Of a stretch of 9,347 bases of DNA, positions 1 to 6,581 are shown piece by piece. Position 1 is the first letter of the stretch. Each line of letters begins with the position of its first letter. The stretch is from contig JAJZCT010000088.1 in assembly GCA_021828925.1 (NCBI GenBank), forward strand, positions 1 through 9,347, read 5' to 3'. The DNA comes from Planctomycetota bacterium. GTDB lineage: Bacteria; Planctomycetota; Phycisphaerae; WQYP01. Below the pieces are notes generated by a model, which saw nothing but the letters and a program-made list of their open reading frames with translations, was not told where the DNA came from and made no database searches. The translations under genes were made by a program, and so were the position numbers.

Positions 1-2
1 TT

Positions 3-28
3 CCCGGAGACTCCGGGCAAGCCCGGAG
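3..28. repeat. Three-arm overlapping inverted repeat
   Basis: Three arms follow each other: CCCGGAG (3-9), CTCCGGGC (11-18) and GCCCGGAG (21-28). The middle arm is complementary to both neighbours, so either the left or the right hairpin can form but not both. The gaps between arms are only 1 and 2 nt, so the inner pairs of each stem must open to form a loop. There is no T-run after it, so it is not a standard intrinsic terminator for an upstream gene. It could be the tail of a repeat cluster that begins outside the window. Confidence 0.6.
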
Positions 29-60
29 CCATGTGGTGGGGTGTGTTGCGCGCACATGGC
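28..60. repeat. 8-bp inverted repeat upstream of carbonic anhydrase gene
   Basis: GCCATGTG (28-35) and CACATGGC (53-60) are perfect complements around a 17-nt G/T-rich loop. This stem directly abuts the previous repeat and shares base 28 with it. It may be part of a transcript leader, an operator, or a repetitive element. Nothing in the sequence decides between these. Confidence 0.5.
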
Positions 61-63
61 AAA

Positions 64-86
64 ATAGCCGCCGCCTTGCCGGCGGG
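64..86. repeat. REP-like GC-rich palindrome, left copy
   Basis: The stretch starts ATAGCCGCCG and ends TGCCGGCGG, with CCGCC (71-75) able to pair with GGCGG (81-85). The same beginning and end recur at 9079-9101, with one base fewer and one substitution in the middle here. Two near-identical imperfect palindromes in two separate intergenic regions suggest a dispersed repeat family. A weak promoter guess overlaps it (TTGCCG at 76-81 and TATATC at 101-106, 19-bp spacer), but I do not rate it. Apart from small stems at 124-137 and 137-151, I see nothing else in the leader up to the ribosome-binding site AGGAG at 159-163. Confidence 0.5.
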
Positions 87-169
87 CCGGCTTTCGCCAA
101 TATATCAACTCGTTTGCCAGCGGATGCGTAAGCGCATAAGCTGATGGCTTACCTGGGCAGGAGAATCAC

Positions 170-718
170 ATGTCGATGGTTCCGGATATTTTGGCGTTTA
201 ACCGGGAATTTGTGGCGTCCAAAGCGTATGAGGCGTTCAAGACCGACAAATTTCCCAATAAAAAACTTGTTATTATTACCTGTATGGATACCCGCCTTGT
301 GGAGTTGCTGCCGCGGGCCATGAACTTGCGCAATGGTGATATCAAACTGATTAAAAGTGCCGGGGCGGTGGTAGCGCATCCGTTTGGTTCCATTATGCGC
401 AGTGTGCTGGTGGCGGTTTATGAATTGGGGGCCGAGGAAATTCTGGTTATTGGCCATCATGATTGCGGCATGACCGGACTGGAAAGCGACCGGGTGCTGA
501 AAAAAGTGCGGCAGCGCGGCATATCCGATGACGTCATTGATACGCTGCGCAATGCGGGAATTGATCTGGAAAGCTGGCTCAAAGGCTTTGACCGGGTGGA
601 AGACGCCGTGCATAAAAGCGTTAATTTAATTCGTAAGCACCCTCTGCTGCCCCGGGAAATTGTGGTGCATGGACTGATGATTCATCCTGAAACGGGAAAA
701 CTCGACACCGTGGAATAA
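170..718 (+). CDS. Beta-class carbonic anhydrase
   Basis: The enzyme reversibly hydrates CO2 to bicarbonate with a zinc ion, most likely in the cytoplasm, since no signal peptide or membrane segment is visible. The beta-class zinc site is complete: Cys38 in CMDTRL, then His96 and Cys99 in GHHDCGM. The Asp40-Arg42 dyad that gates the metal is also present. At 182 residues it is short, matching the compact YtiB/YvdA-type beta enzymes of Bacillus rather than the longer plant-like forms. The motif-adjacent text (ELLPRAMN, KSAGAVVAHPFGSIMRS) fits that subgroup. ATG 170 is preceded by AGGAG at 159-163 with a 6-nt spacer, which supports this start; a second ATG lies two codons in. The next gene, an E2 acyltransferase, begins 151 bp downstream on the same strand. 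It has its own ribosome-binding site and perhaps its own promoter, so co-transcription is uncertain. Confidence 0.93.
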   Translation: MSMVPDILAFNREFVASKAYEAFKTDKFPNKKLVIITCMDTRLVELLPRAMNLRNGDIKLIKSAGAVVAHPFGSIMRSVLVAVYELGAEEILVIGHHDCGMTGLESDRVLKKVRQRGISDDVIDTLRNAGIDLESWLKGFDRVEDAVHKSVNLIRKHPLLPREIVVHGLMIHPETGKLDTVE

Positions 719-783
719 CGCTGTGACAACTCGGCGGCCTGATGCGACTGCAAATAGATGAAGCGGTTTTATCGGTGCGGCGC

Positions 784-812
784 TTAACGAATCGGTCCGG
801 GGAGCATAAACT
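784..812 (+). promoter_or_regulatory. Possible sigma-70-type promoter for the E2 gene
   Basis: TTAACG (784-789) and TAAACT (807-812) each match four of six consensus bases and are separated by exactly 17 bp. They lie about 58 bp before the E2 start codon. The match is weak enough to arise by chance. If real, it would let the E2 gene be expressed independently of the carbonic anhydrase gene. Confidence 0.25.
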
Positions 813-869
813 ATATCGATGAACGACGGCTTGGATGGCCCGGGCCAATAGTGATAAAGGATTTAGAAA

Positions 870-2165
870 ATGCCAATTGAAATTACCATGCCGAAACTAT
901 CCGACACCATGACCGATGGCACACTGGTGAAATGGCTCAAGAAGGAAAATGCAAAAATCAAGCCCGGCGACGTGATTGCCGAAGTTGAAACGGACAAAGC
1001 CACGCAGGAACTGGAAGCCTTTGAACCGGGAACCGTGGCCCGGATTGTGGCGAAGGAAGGGGAAAAAATCCCCGTGGGCGGATTGATTGTGGTGCTGGCC
1101 AAGCCCGAGGAAGATGTGGCGGCTGTGGCCAAAGCCGCAGGCGGAAAATCTTCATCATCGGCCGCGGCCGCCCCGCAGGCCCCTGCCGCCGCGACACCCG
1201 CTGCGACGCCCGCACCCGTTCCGGCACCTGCCGCGGCTCCGGCTCCGGCACCCGCACCCGCACCATCAGCCGATGCTTCCCGCCCGGTGCGCAGTTCGCC
1301 CCTGGCTCGAAAAATCGCCGCCGATAAAGGCATTGACATTCAATCACTGCAAGGCACCGGGCCGGACGGCCGGATTATCAAACGTGATGTGCTCGCCGCC
1401 GGGACCGCTTCCGCCAGGCCTGCAACGTCAGCCGCGGCCAAATCAGCATTACCCGCGGCCCCCGCACCCGTAGCCGCCAAGCTGGAAGCCAGGACCATAC
1501 CGCTGAACAATATGCGACAGACCATCGCGCGGCGACTGTTGCAGGCCAAGCAAACCGTGCCGCATTTTTATGTCTCCATTGATGTGGTAATGGATGCGCT
1601 GCTGGAATTGCGCAAAGCCGCCAATGAACAACTGGCACCGACCAAGCTGACCGTAACTGATTTTATTGCCCGGGCGGTGGCCAGCAGCGTGGCGCAGGTA
1701 CCGGCCGTAAATGCGAGCTTTACCGAAACCGCCATCATCCAGCATGGCAGCGTGAATCTCGGAATTGCCGTAGCAATTGAAGACGGGCTGGTGGTACCGG
1801 TGATTCGCGATGCGCAAAACAAGGGCATTCGGCAGATGTCGGAAGAAATCAAGCAGTTGGCCCAACTGGCCCGCAGCCGCAAACTCAAAGCCGATCAGAT
1901 GACCGGCAGCACCATTACCATCAGCAATCTGGGCATGTACGGCATACGTGAATTCCAGGCGATTATCAATCCGCCGGAAGCGGCCATCCTGGCCATTGGC
2001 GGTACGGAGGCCCGGCCCATCGTCAAAAACGGGCAGGTCGTCCCGGCTCAGGTAATGACCATCTCCCTGTCCGCGGATCATCGGGTGATTGATGGCGCGC
2101 TGGGTGCGGAATTTTTAAGCAAACTTAAAACCGTTCTGGAAAATCCGCTGGCCATGCTGGTGTAA
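870..2165 (+). CDS. pdhC: Dihydrolipoamide acetyltransferase, E2 of pyruvate dehydrogenase-type complex
   Basis: E2 forms the core of the 2-oxoacid dehydrogenase complex and transfers the acetyl group from lipoamide to CoA. Domains in order: one lipoyl domain (residues 1-78, with the lipoylated Lys43 in ETDKAT); a long Ala/Pro swinging linker (about 80-137); the peripheral subunit-binding domain (about 138-176, VRSSPLARKIA…GTGPDGRIIKRDV); a second linker; and the catalytic domain (about 207-431). The active-site motif HRVIDG holds His404 and Asp408. The text VPHFYVSIDVVMDALLELR and SNLGMYGIREFQAIINPPEAAILAIG resembles alphaproteobacterial/mitochondrial PDH E2, so pyruvate is the likeliest substrate. 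A branched-chain or acetoin enzyme is less likely but not excluded. AAAGGA at 856-861 lies 8 nt before ATG 870. Neither E1 nor E3 is in the window, although E2 usually follows E1 genes in an operon. Confidence 0.93.
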   Translation: MPIEITMPKLSDTMTDGTLVKWLKKENAKIKPGDVIAEVETDKATQELEAFEPGTVARIVAKEGEKIPVGGLIVVLAKPEEDVAAVAKAAGGKSSSSAAAAPQAPAAATPAATPAPVPAPAAAPAPAPAPAPSADASRPVRSSPLARKIAADKGIDIQSLQGTGPDGRIIKRDVLAAGTASARPATSAAAKSALPAAPAPVAAKLEARTIPLNNMRQTIARRLLQAKQTVPHFYVSIDVVMDALLELRKAANEQLAPTKLTVTDFIARAVASSVAQVPAVNASFTETAIIQHGSVNLGIAVAIEDGLVVPVIRDAQNKGIRQMSEEIKQLAQLARSRKLKADQMTGSTITISNLGMYGIREFQAIINPPEAAILAIGGTEARPIVKNGQVVPAQVMTISLSADHRVIDGALGAEFLSKLKTVLENPLAMLV

Positions 2166-2325
2166 TAACGCTCCGCCACGGGTGCCGTGCAGAGGCTATC
2201 CACCGCGCGGCACGCGGAAAAATCGTCCGAATCACTGTTGCCCTGTTGGTCAACCTCGCCGATTGATCGACCGGCCGGCGGCCCGGGTAACGGGCGGGTT
2301 TGTTGCGTGCCGTTTCCGGCATTTT

Positions 2326-2353
2326 GCGGCATGATGCCTTCCCATTATGCCGC
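2326..2353. repeat. 7-bp hairpin in the E2-oxidoreductase gap
   Basis: GCGGCAT (2326-2332) pairs perfectly with ATGCCGC (2347-2353) across a 14-nt loop. No U-tract follows on either strand, so a terminator role is unsupported. It may be an operator or a chance feature in GC-rich DNA. Confidence 0.35.
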
Positions 2354-2407
2354 TCTGGCACCGGTTTTGCCGTGGAACGCAAATATGGGGTGAAAGTACC
2401 GGAAGTC

Positions 2408-2436
2408 TTGCCAAGAAACGCATGGCCGAGCACAAT
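2408..2436 (+). promoter_or_regulatory. Likely promoter for the oxidoreductase gene
   Basis: TTGCCA (2408-2413) matches five of six -35 consensus bases. CACAAT (2431-2436) matches four of six -10 bases. The spacer is 17 bp. The pair sits about 60 bp before ATG 2498 in a gap long enough to need its own promoter. It is the best promoter-like pair I found in the window. Confidence 0.35.
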
Positions 2437-2497
2437 AATGACATACCTTTGATGGAAGTGATCTCCGCAGGGGTTGCACTTTGAGAAGGATCAGCAC

Positions 2498-3607
2498 ATG
2501 GCCAGCACCGGCGTTTCAACGGAATCTTTTGCCCGGGAAAAAAAATCGCACTATAAAGGCCCCCGGCTGAAACTGGCCATGATCGGCTGCGGCGGGATCA
2601 GCGAAACACAACTCAGGGCGTTTGAGTCCATGCCGGATGTTGAAATTGTCGCCGGTGCCGATATTAATCCGCACCGTCTGGAAATCATGAAAGACACATA
2701 CGGCATTTCCGCGCTGTATGCCGATTACCACCAGATGCTCAAGGAAATAAAGCCCGACGCCGTGAGCGTATGCACGCCCAATGCGGTCCATGCCCCGGCT
2801 ACCATTGCATCATTAAAAGCCGGCGCTCATGTTATTACCGAAAAGCCCATGGCCATGTCCCCGCAGGAATGTCAGTCCATGATTGACGCCGCCGTGAAAG
2901 CCAGACGCCAACTGGCGGTGGGTTTTCAATATCGCTTTCATCCCGCGACACAAATGCTGCGCCGGGCCCGTGATGAGGGGCAGTTCGGCAATGTCATGTT
3001 TGTCAAATGCCAGGCCTTGCGTCGGCGCGGCATACCGAATTGGGGCGTGTTTGGCCAAAAACAATTGCAGGGTGGCGGCCCGATGATTGATATCGGCGTG
3101 CATGTTATTGAGATGGCCCATTATGTCATGGGTTCGCCTGAACCGGTGGCGGCCACGGGAAAAACCTGGACCTACATGGGCAATAAACCCAATGATGTCG
3201 TCAGCATATGGCCGGACTGGGACTGGAAAACCTACAATGTGGAAGACTTAGCCATTGGGCATATCCGTTTCGCCAATGGCGCGGTCATGCAGATTGAGGC
3301 ATGTTTTGCCGGACACATTGAGCGCGACATCTGGAATTTCACGCTGGTCGGAGAAAAAGGCGGTGCCACCTGGGATCCAACCGCGATTTTCACCGATCGC
3401 GCCGGCACCATGACCAATACCACGCCGGCCTTTCTGCCGGAAGGGGATTTTTTCACGCTCTTCAAGCTCAAATTGCGCAATTTCGTTGATGGCGTATTAC
3501 GGGATCAACCGCTGGAGGCCCCCGGTGAAGCGGGTGCCGCCGTGCAGAAAATAGTCGATGGGGTCTATCGTTCATCCGATGCCGGCAAGGAAGTACCCAT
3601 TCGCTGA
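2498..3607 (+). CDS. Gfo/Idh/MocA-family NAD(P)-dependent oxidoreductase
   Basis: Members of this family oxidise or reduce sugars, inositols or related polyols with NAD(P). The N-terminal Rossmann fold carries KLAMIGCGGIS (about residues 25-34), followed by an acidic strand end, VAGADINPHR. Lys116 in the conserved TEKPMA motif, and Asp198 with His202 in GGGPMIDIGVH, are the usual catalytic residues, and all are present. The 369-residue length is typical. A longer frame opens with TTG at 2474, but AGAAGGA at 2484-2490 is spaced 7 nt before ATG 2498, so I place the start there. The first 20 residues are a polar extension with no twin-arginine or secretion signal, implying a cytoplasmic enzyme. 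No sugar transporter, kinase or isomerase is adjacent, so the substrate cannot be inferred. The downstream gene is convergent. Confidence 0.9.
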   Translation: MASTGVSTESFAREKKSHYKGPRLKLAMIGCGGISETQLRAFESMPDVEIVAGADINPHRLEIMKDTYGISALYADYHQMLKEIKPDAVSVCTPNAVHAPATIASLKAGAHVITEKPMAMSPQECQSMIDAAVKARRQLAVGFQYRFHPATQMLRRARDEGQFGNVMFVKCQALRRRGIPNWGVFGQKQLQGGGPMIDIGVHVIEMAHYVMGSPEPVAATGKTWTYMGNKPNDVVSIWPDWDWKTYNVEDLAIGHIRFANGAVMQIEACFAGHIERDIWNFTLVGEKGGATWDPTAIFTDRAGTMTNTTPAFLPEGDFFTLFKLKLRNFVDGVLRDQPLEAPGEAGAAVQKIVDGVYRSSDAGKEVPIR

Positions 3608-3623
3608 ACCAACCACCACCGCA

Positions 3624-3646
3624 CGTCACCGCGATCGCGCCTGACG
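3624..3646. terminator. Possible shared hairpin between convergent genes
   Basis: CGTCA (3624-3628) pairs with TGACG (3642-3646) around the self-complementary CGCGATCGCG (3630-3639). It lies in the 53-bp gap where the oxidoreductase and ligase genes converge, a natural place for a two-way terminator. The only T-run (TTTT at 3659-3662) is about 12 nt beyond the stem on the plus strand, and there is no tract on the minus side. It is not a textbook intrinsic terminator. Confidence 0.25.
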
Positions 3647-3660
3647 CCTGCGTCCCGGTT

Positions 3661-6411
3661 TTATACCCCGGCCAGATTGAGCTCAAAGTGGATGGTCGGA
3701 GATTGCACATCCGATGTAACCTTGAAGCCCAGCTTGTTGGCCAGCAGATGTTGAATTTCCATATTCTCCGGCAACGCGGAGGCAAACACGCGCGATACGC
3801 CCTCCATACGGGCAATTTTGATCGCCTCTTCCAGCAGTGCCGTACCGATGCCCCGATTCTGCCAGACATCGGCAACAATGACCGCGGCCTCGGCTTCGGA
3901 GGTGCCGCGGATTTTGGATAATCGGCTCACACCGACAATTTCCGGCGTGCCGTCGTGTCGCGTATGCTGCGCCACCAGGGCGATTTCCCTGTCATAATCG
4001 TTCATGCACACGCGGACAAGCCGTTCATGGGAGATGCGATCTTCCAGCTTCATGATATTGCAGAAACGATGCCGCACGGATTCGTTGGACAACGAATGGT
4101 GGAATTGAATAATCAGCGGCTCATCCTGCGGCATGATGGGACGCAGGAGAATGGATTGGCCGTCATCGGTAATCACGGTATGGACATATTGCGTGGGATA
4201 AGCACGAATGGCCGGGCGCGGCAAATCGGCATCAGGCACATCCGCGGGGAACAATATGACACGGGCGTCCAGCGCGACAAGTTTTTCCGGGCCTGCCAGA
4301 AGCGGGTTAATGTCAATTTCCTTAATGCGCGGATTTTCAATCACCAGTGTGCTGAATCGCACGAGAATGCGTTCCAGTTCTGTAATATCAACCGCAGCGC
4401 GGCCACGAATTCCGGCCAGGGCTTTGCTGATTTTGGTCTGATTAATCATTTGCCGGGCCAAAGTGGAATTCAGCGGCGGCAGGGCCAGGGCCCGATCGCG
4501 GAACAATTCAACCATTTGTCCGCCAAGGCCAAACAAAAGCACCGGTCCGAACTGAGAATCAATGGATGAACCGAGAATCAATTCATACGCATCGGCTATG
4601 CGAACCATGGGTTGCACGGTAACACCCTGAAATTGGTCGGCCCGCGCCCGGGCCGTAACGGAGGCCTGAATTTTTTCAAAGGCCTGTTTAACCGCCGCGG
4701 CGGACGTAAGGTTCAGCATCACGCCGCCGACATCGGTTTTATGCGAAATGGTTTTTGAAAAAACCTTGACCACCACCGGAAAACCGATTTTTTCCGCCGC
4801 GGCCACCGCCTCTTGTGCCGTGCTTGCCACATGCGTGGGGGTAACTGGAATACCGTATGCTTCCAGCAACCGCTTGGATTCCGGTTCGGTTAACGTGGTG
4901 CGCTGTTCGGCCTGCGCTTCGGAAAAAATACTCTCAATGCTGATGCGCGAATGGGAATCCAGGGATTGATCGCCGGATGATCGGGGCGTCTGATAAAGGG
5001 CTTTCAATGTGCGGTCATATTGCCAGAGATAGTTAAAAGCTCTGGCCGCGGCATCAGGATAAGCGAAGGTCGGAATACCGGCCCGATTGAGAATTTCTTC
5101 TCCGGCCCGCACCATGGCGCCGCCCATCCAGCTTGCCAGAACCGGCTTGGATTGTGCCTTGGCGGCGATGACCAAAGCCTCAGCCGAACGGGTGGCATCG
5201 GTCATATCCTGCGGGGTCAAAATCACCAGCATGCCGTCGGCGTTGGTATCGCGGGCGGCAATTTCCAGGGACTTGGCATAACGCTCCGGTGAGGCATCAC
5301 CGAGAATATCCACCGGATTGCCGTGCGACCATGGGGCCGGCAGAAGGCTGTTGAGTTCTTTCATCGCGGGTTCGGAGAGTTTGGTCAGTTGCCCGCCGCC
5401 TTGAATCAGCGCATCGGTCGCCAGCACACCGGGGCCGCCGGCGTTGGTCAGAATCGTCAGGTTCCGGCCTTTGGGCCGGGATTGATTGGCCAGAACTTCG
5501 GCGAGATCAAACAATTCGCTGATTTCATTAACGCGCTGCACGCCCACGCGGCGGAATACCGCGTCCAGCACTTCGTCAGAACCGGTCATGGAACCGGTAT
5601 GGCTGGCAGCCGCGGCGGCGGCGGCTGCCGTGCGGCCGGCTTTGATGACAATAATCGGTTTGGTCAGCGCCACTTCCCGCGCGGCGGAAATGAACTGGCG
5701 GGCATTGCCGATGCTTTCCATGTAAATCAGAATTGCGCGTGTGCGCGGATCATCGCCGAGATGATCAATCAGGTCGCCGAAACCCACATCCAGCATGGAT
5801 CCCAGGGAAACAAAGGAACTGAAACCGATTTGTTCCCGCAGCGACCAATCCAGAATGGCCGTCAACAAAGCGCCGGATTGAGATAAAAAGGCAATCGAAC
5901 CGGGACGGGCAATGCCGTGCGCAAAAGATGCGTTTAACCCGATCAACGGATTTTGCACACCCAGGCAATTCGGGCCGATAATGCGCATGGCATATTGGCG
6001 GGCATGGGCCGCAATCTGCTGTTCCAGGGCGGCGCCGGGAGCACCAAGTTCCTTGAAACCCGCGGAGATAATGATCGCGCCGGGAATACCGGCGATTCCA
6101 CATTGTTCAACAAGATCCGGCACGCTTTGCGCCGGCGTGCAGATAATGGCCAGGTCAACATGCTCCGGCACATCATGAATCGTCGGATACGCCTTGATGC
6201 CCAGCACACTTGGCCGTTTGAGATTAACGGGAAAAACCGTGCCGCCAAAAGGCGATGAAATAAGATTCCACAACAGCGTACGCCCCACGGATCCGGGGGC
6301 TTCCGTTGCACCGATGACGGCAATATTATGCGGGTTTAACAGCGGTTGTAATGGCCGGCGAACATGGCCGGCGATGGCAACGCTGGACTTTTGATGAGCA
6401 GCAACAGTCAC
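3661..6411 (-). CDS. ADP-forming acyl-CoA synthetase (alpha-beta fusion) with C-terminal GNAT acetyltransferase domain
   Basis: The family interconverts acyl-CoA + ADP + phosphate with acid + ATP + CoA; acetate is the usual substrate. Domains, numbered from the GTG start: CoA-binding fold (about 20-155, [16 protein letters not shown]), CoA-ligase domain (about 160-300), linker domain (about 315-465), ATP-grasp (about 505-725, with [11 protein letters not shown] and EIDINPL), and GNAT (about 755-915, acetyl-CoA loop QNRGIG at 851-856). His271 in SHTGS and His557 in SHKTDVGGV correspond to the two phosphohistidines of archaeal acetyl-CoA synthetases (ADP-forming), so the ligase may be active. 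The same architecture occurs in Pat/KAT protein lysine acetyltransferases; in Salmonella Pat the ligase part is reported to lack catalysis. A TTG opens the frame at 6429, but AAGGAG at 6423-6418 is 6 nt before GTG 6411. That start gives 916 residues. An eight-alanine run directly precedes SHTGS. Confidence 0.9.
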   Translation of the reverse strand: MTVAAHQKSSVAIAGHVRRPLQPLLNPHNIAVIGATEAPGSVGRTLLWNLISSPFGGTVFPVNLKRPSVLGIKAYPTIHDVPEHVDLAIICTPAQSVPDLVEQCGIAGIPGAIIISAGFKELGAPGAALEQQIAAHARQYAMRIIGPNCLGVQNPLIGLNASFAHGIARPGSIAFLSQSGALLTAILDWSLREQIGFSSFVSLGSMLDVGFGDLIDHLGDDPRTRAILIYMESIGNARQFISAAREVALTKPIIVIKAGRTAAAAAAAASHTGSMTGSDEVLDAVFRRVGVQRVNEISELFDLAEVLANQSRPKGRNLTILTNAGGPGVLATDALIQGGGQLTKLSEPAMKELNSLLPAPWSHGNPVDILGDASPERYAKSLEIAARDTNADGMLVILTPQDMTDATRSAEALVIAAKAQSKPVLASWMGGAMVRAGEEILNRAGIPTFAYPDAAARAFNYLWQYDRTLKALYQTPRSSGDQSLDSHSRISIESIFSEAQAEQRTTLTEPESKRLLEAYGIPVTPTHVASTAQEAVAAAEKIGFPVVVKVFSKTISHKTDVGGVMLNLTSAAAVKQAFEKIQASVTARARADQFQGVTVQPMVRIADAYELILGSSIDSQFGPVLLFGLGGQMVELFRDRALALPPLNSTLARQMINQTKISKALAGIRGRAAVDITELERILVRFSTLVIENPRIKEIDINPLLAGPEKLVALDARVILFPADVPDADLPRPAIRAYPTQYVHTVITDDGQSILLRPIMPQDEPLIIQFHHSLSNESVRHRFCNIMKLEDRISHERLVRVCMNDYDREIALVAQHTRHDGTPEIVGVSRLSKIRGTSEAEAAVIVADVWQNRGIGTALLEEAIKIARMEGVSRVFASALPENMEIQHLLANKLGFKVTSDVQSPTIHFELNLAGV

Positions 6412-6441
6412 GGTACACTCCTTAATCAAATCACGGTCCGG

Positions 6442-6470
6442 GCCATACGCCCAACCGCCGGTACAACCAA
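6442..6470 (-). promoter_or_regulatory. Weak promoter candidate for the ligase/GNAT gene
   Basis: Read on the minus strand, TTGGTT (6470-6465) and TATGGC (6447-6442) are 17 bp apart and about 30 bp before the GTG start. The -35 part matches three of six consensus bases (TTG) and the -10 part three. The gap to recQ upstream is about 170 bp, enough for an independent promoter, but read-through from recQ is also possible. Confidence 0.2.
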
Positions 6471-6559
6471 GAGCATACAGTTTCGCCGCGCGATTCGGTA
6501 TCAGGCACTTGCTGAATTGCAGATAGGGATTTCACCGATCATAATTAACTGCTCGGCCG

Positions 6560-6580
6560 TCCCGGGAATGCATGCCGGGA
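6560..6580. repeat. Hairpin just after the recQ stop codon
   Basis: TCCCGG (6560-6565) and CCGGGA (6575-6580) pair perfectly around a 9-nt loop that includes ATGCAT. It begins one base beyond the recQ stop (6584-6582, minus strand). No U-tract follows on the minus strand, so it is better seen as a possible 3'-end stabilising hairpin than a Rho-independent terminator. Confidence 0.35.
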
Positions 6581-6581
6581 T

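Larger units (their letters stand above)
2166..2497. other. 332-bp intergenic region between E2 and oxidoreductase genes
   Basis: I find no convincing gene here. A 68-codon open frame on the plus strand (2187-2393) has no Shine-Dalgarno sequence, and its composition is unlike a real protein (rich in Pro, Cys, Ser and Gly). The region contains a hairpin at 2326-2353, a longer-range pair GTGCCG…CGGCAC near 2180-2215, and a promoter-like pair at 2408-2436. I see no T-run typical of an intrinsic terminator after the E2 stop. Confidence 0.6.

Noticed and set aside
863..1339. Long minus-strand open frame opposite the E2 linker, rich in Ala and Gly
   Set aside because: It is the complement of the GC-rich Ala/Pro linker of the E2 gene, a region where alternate frames stay open by composition. 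It has no recognisable domain.
1449..2081. 210-codon minus-strand open frame opposite the E2 catalytic domain
   Set aside because: The plus strand encodes a clearly conserved acyltransferase with intact active site; this frame shows no family features.
2187..2393. Small 68-codon plus-strand open frame in the E2-oxidoreductase gap
   Set aside because: It has no Shine-Dalgarno sequence, low-complexity composition, and overlaps a palindrome. I treat it as chance.
2474..2497. Upstream TTG start for the oxidoreductase
   Set aside because: The Shine-Dalgarno AGAAGGA at 2484-2490 lies inside this extension and is correctly spaced for ATG 2498.
3955..4569. 204-codon plus-strand open frame within the ligase/GNAT gene
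   Set aside because: It lies wholly antisense to well-conserved ATP-grasp and GNAT coding sequence, has no ribosome-binding site and no known motif.
6412..6429. Upstream TTG start for the ligase/GNAT gene
   Set aside because: The extension includes the AAGGAG ribosome-binding site itself, which serves GTG 6411.
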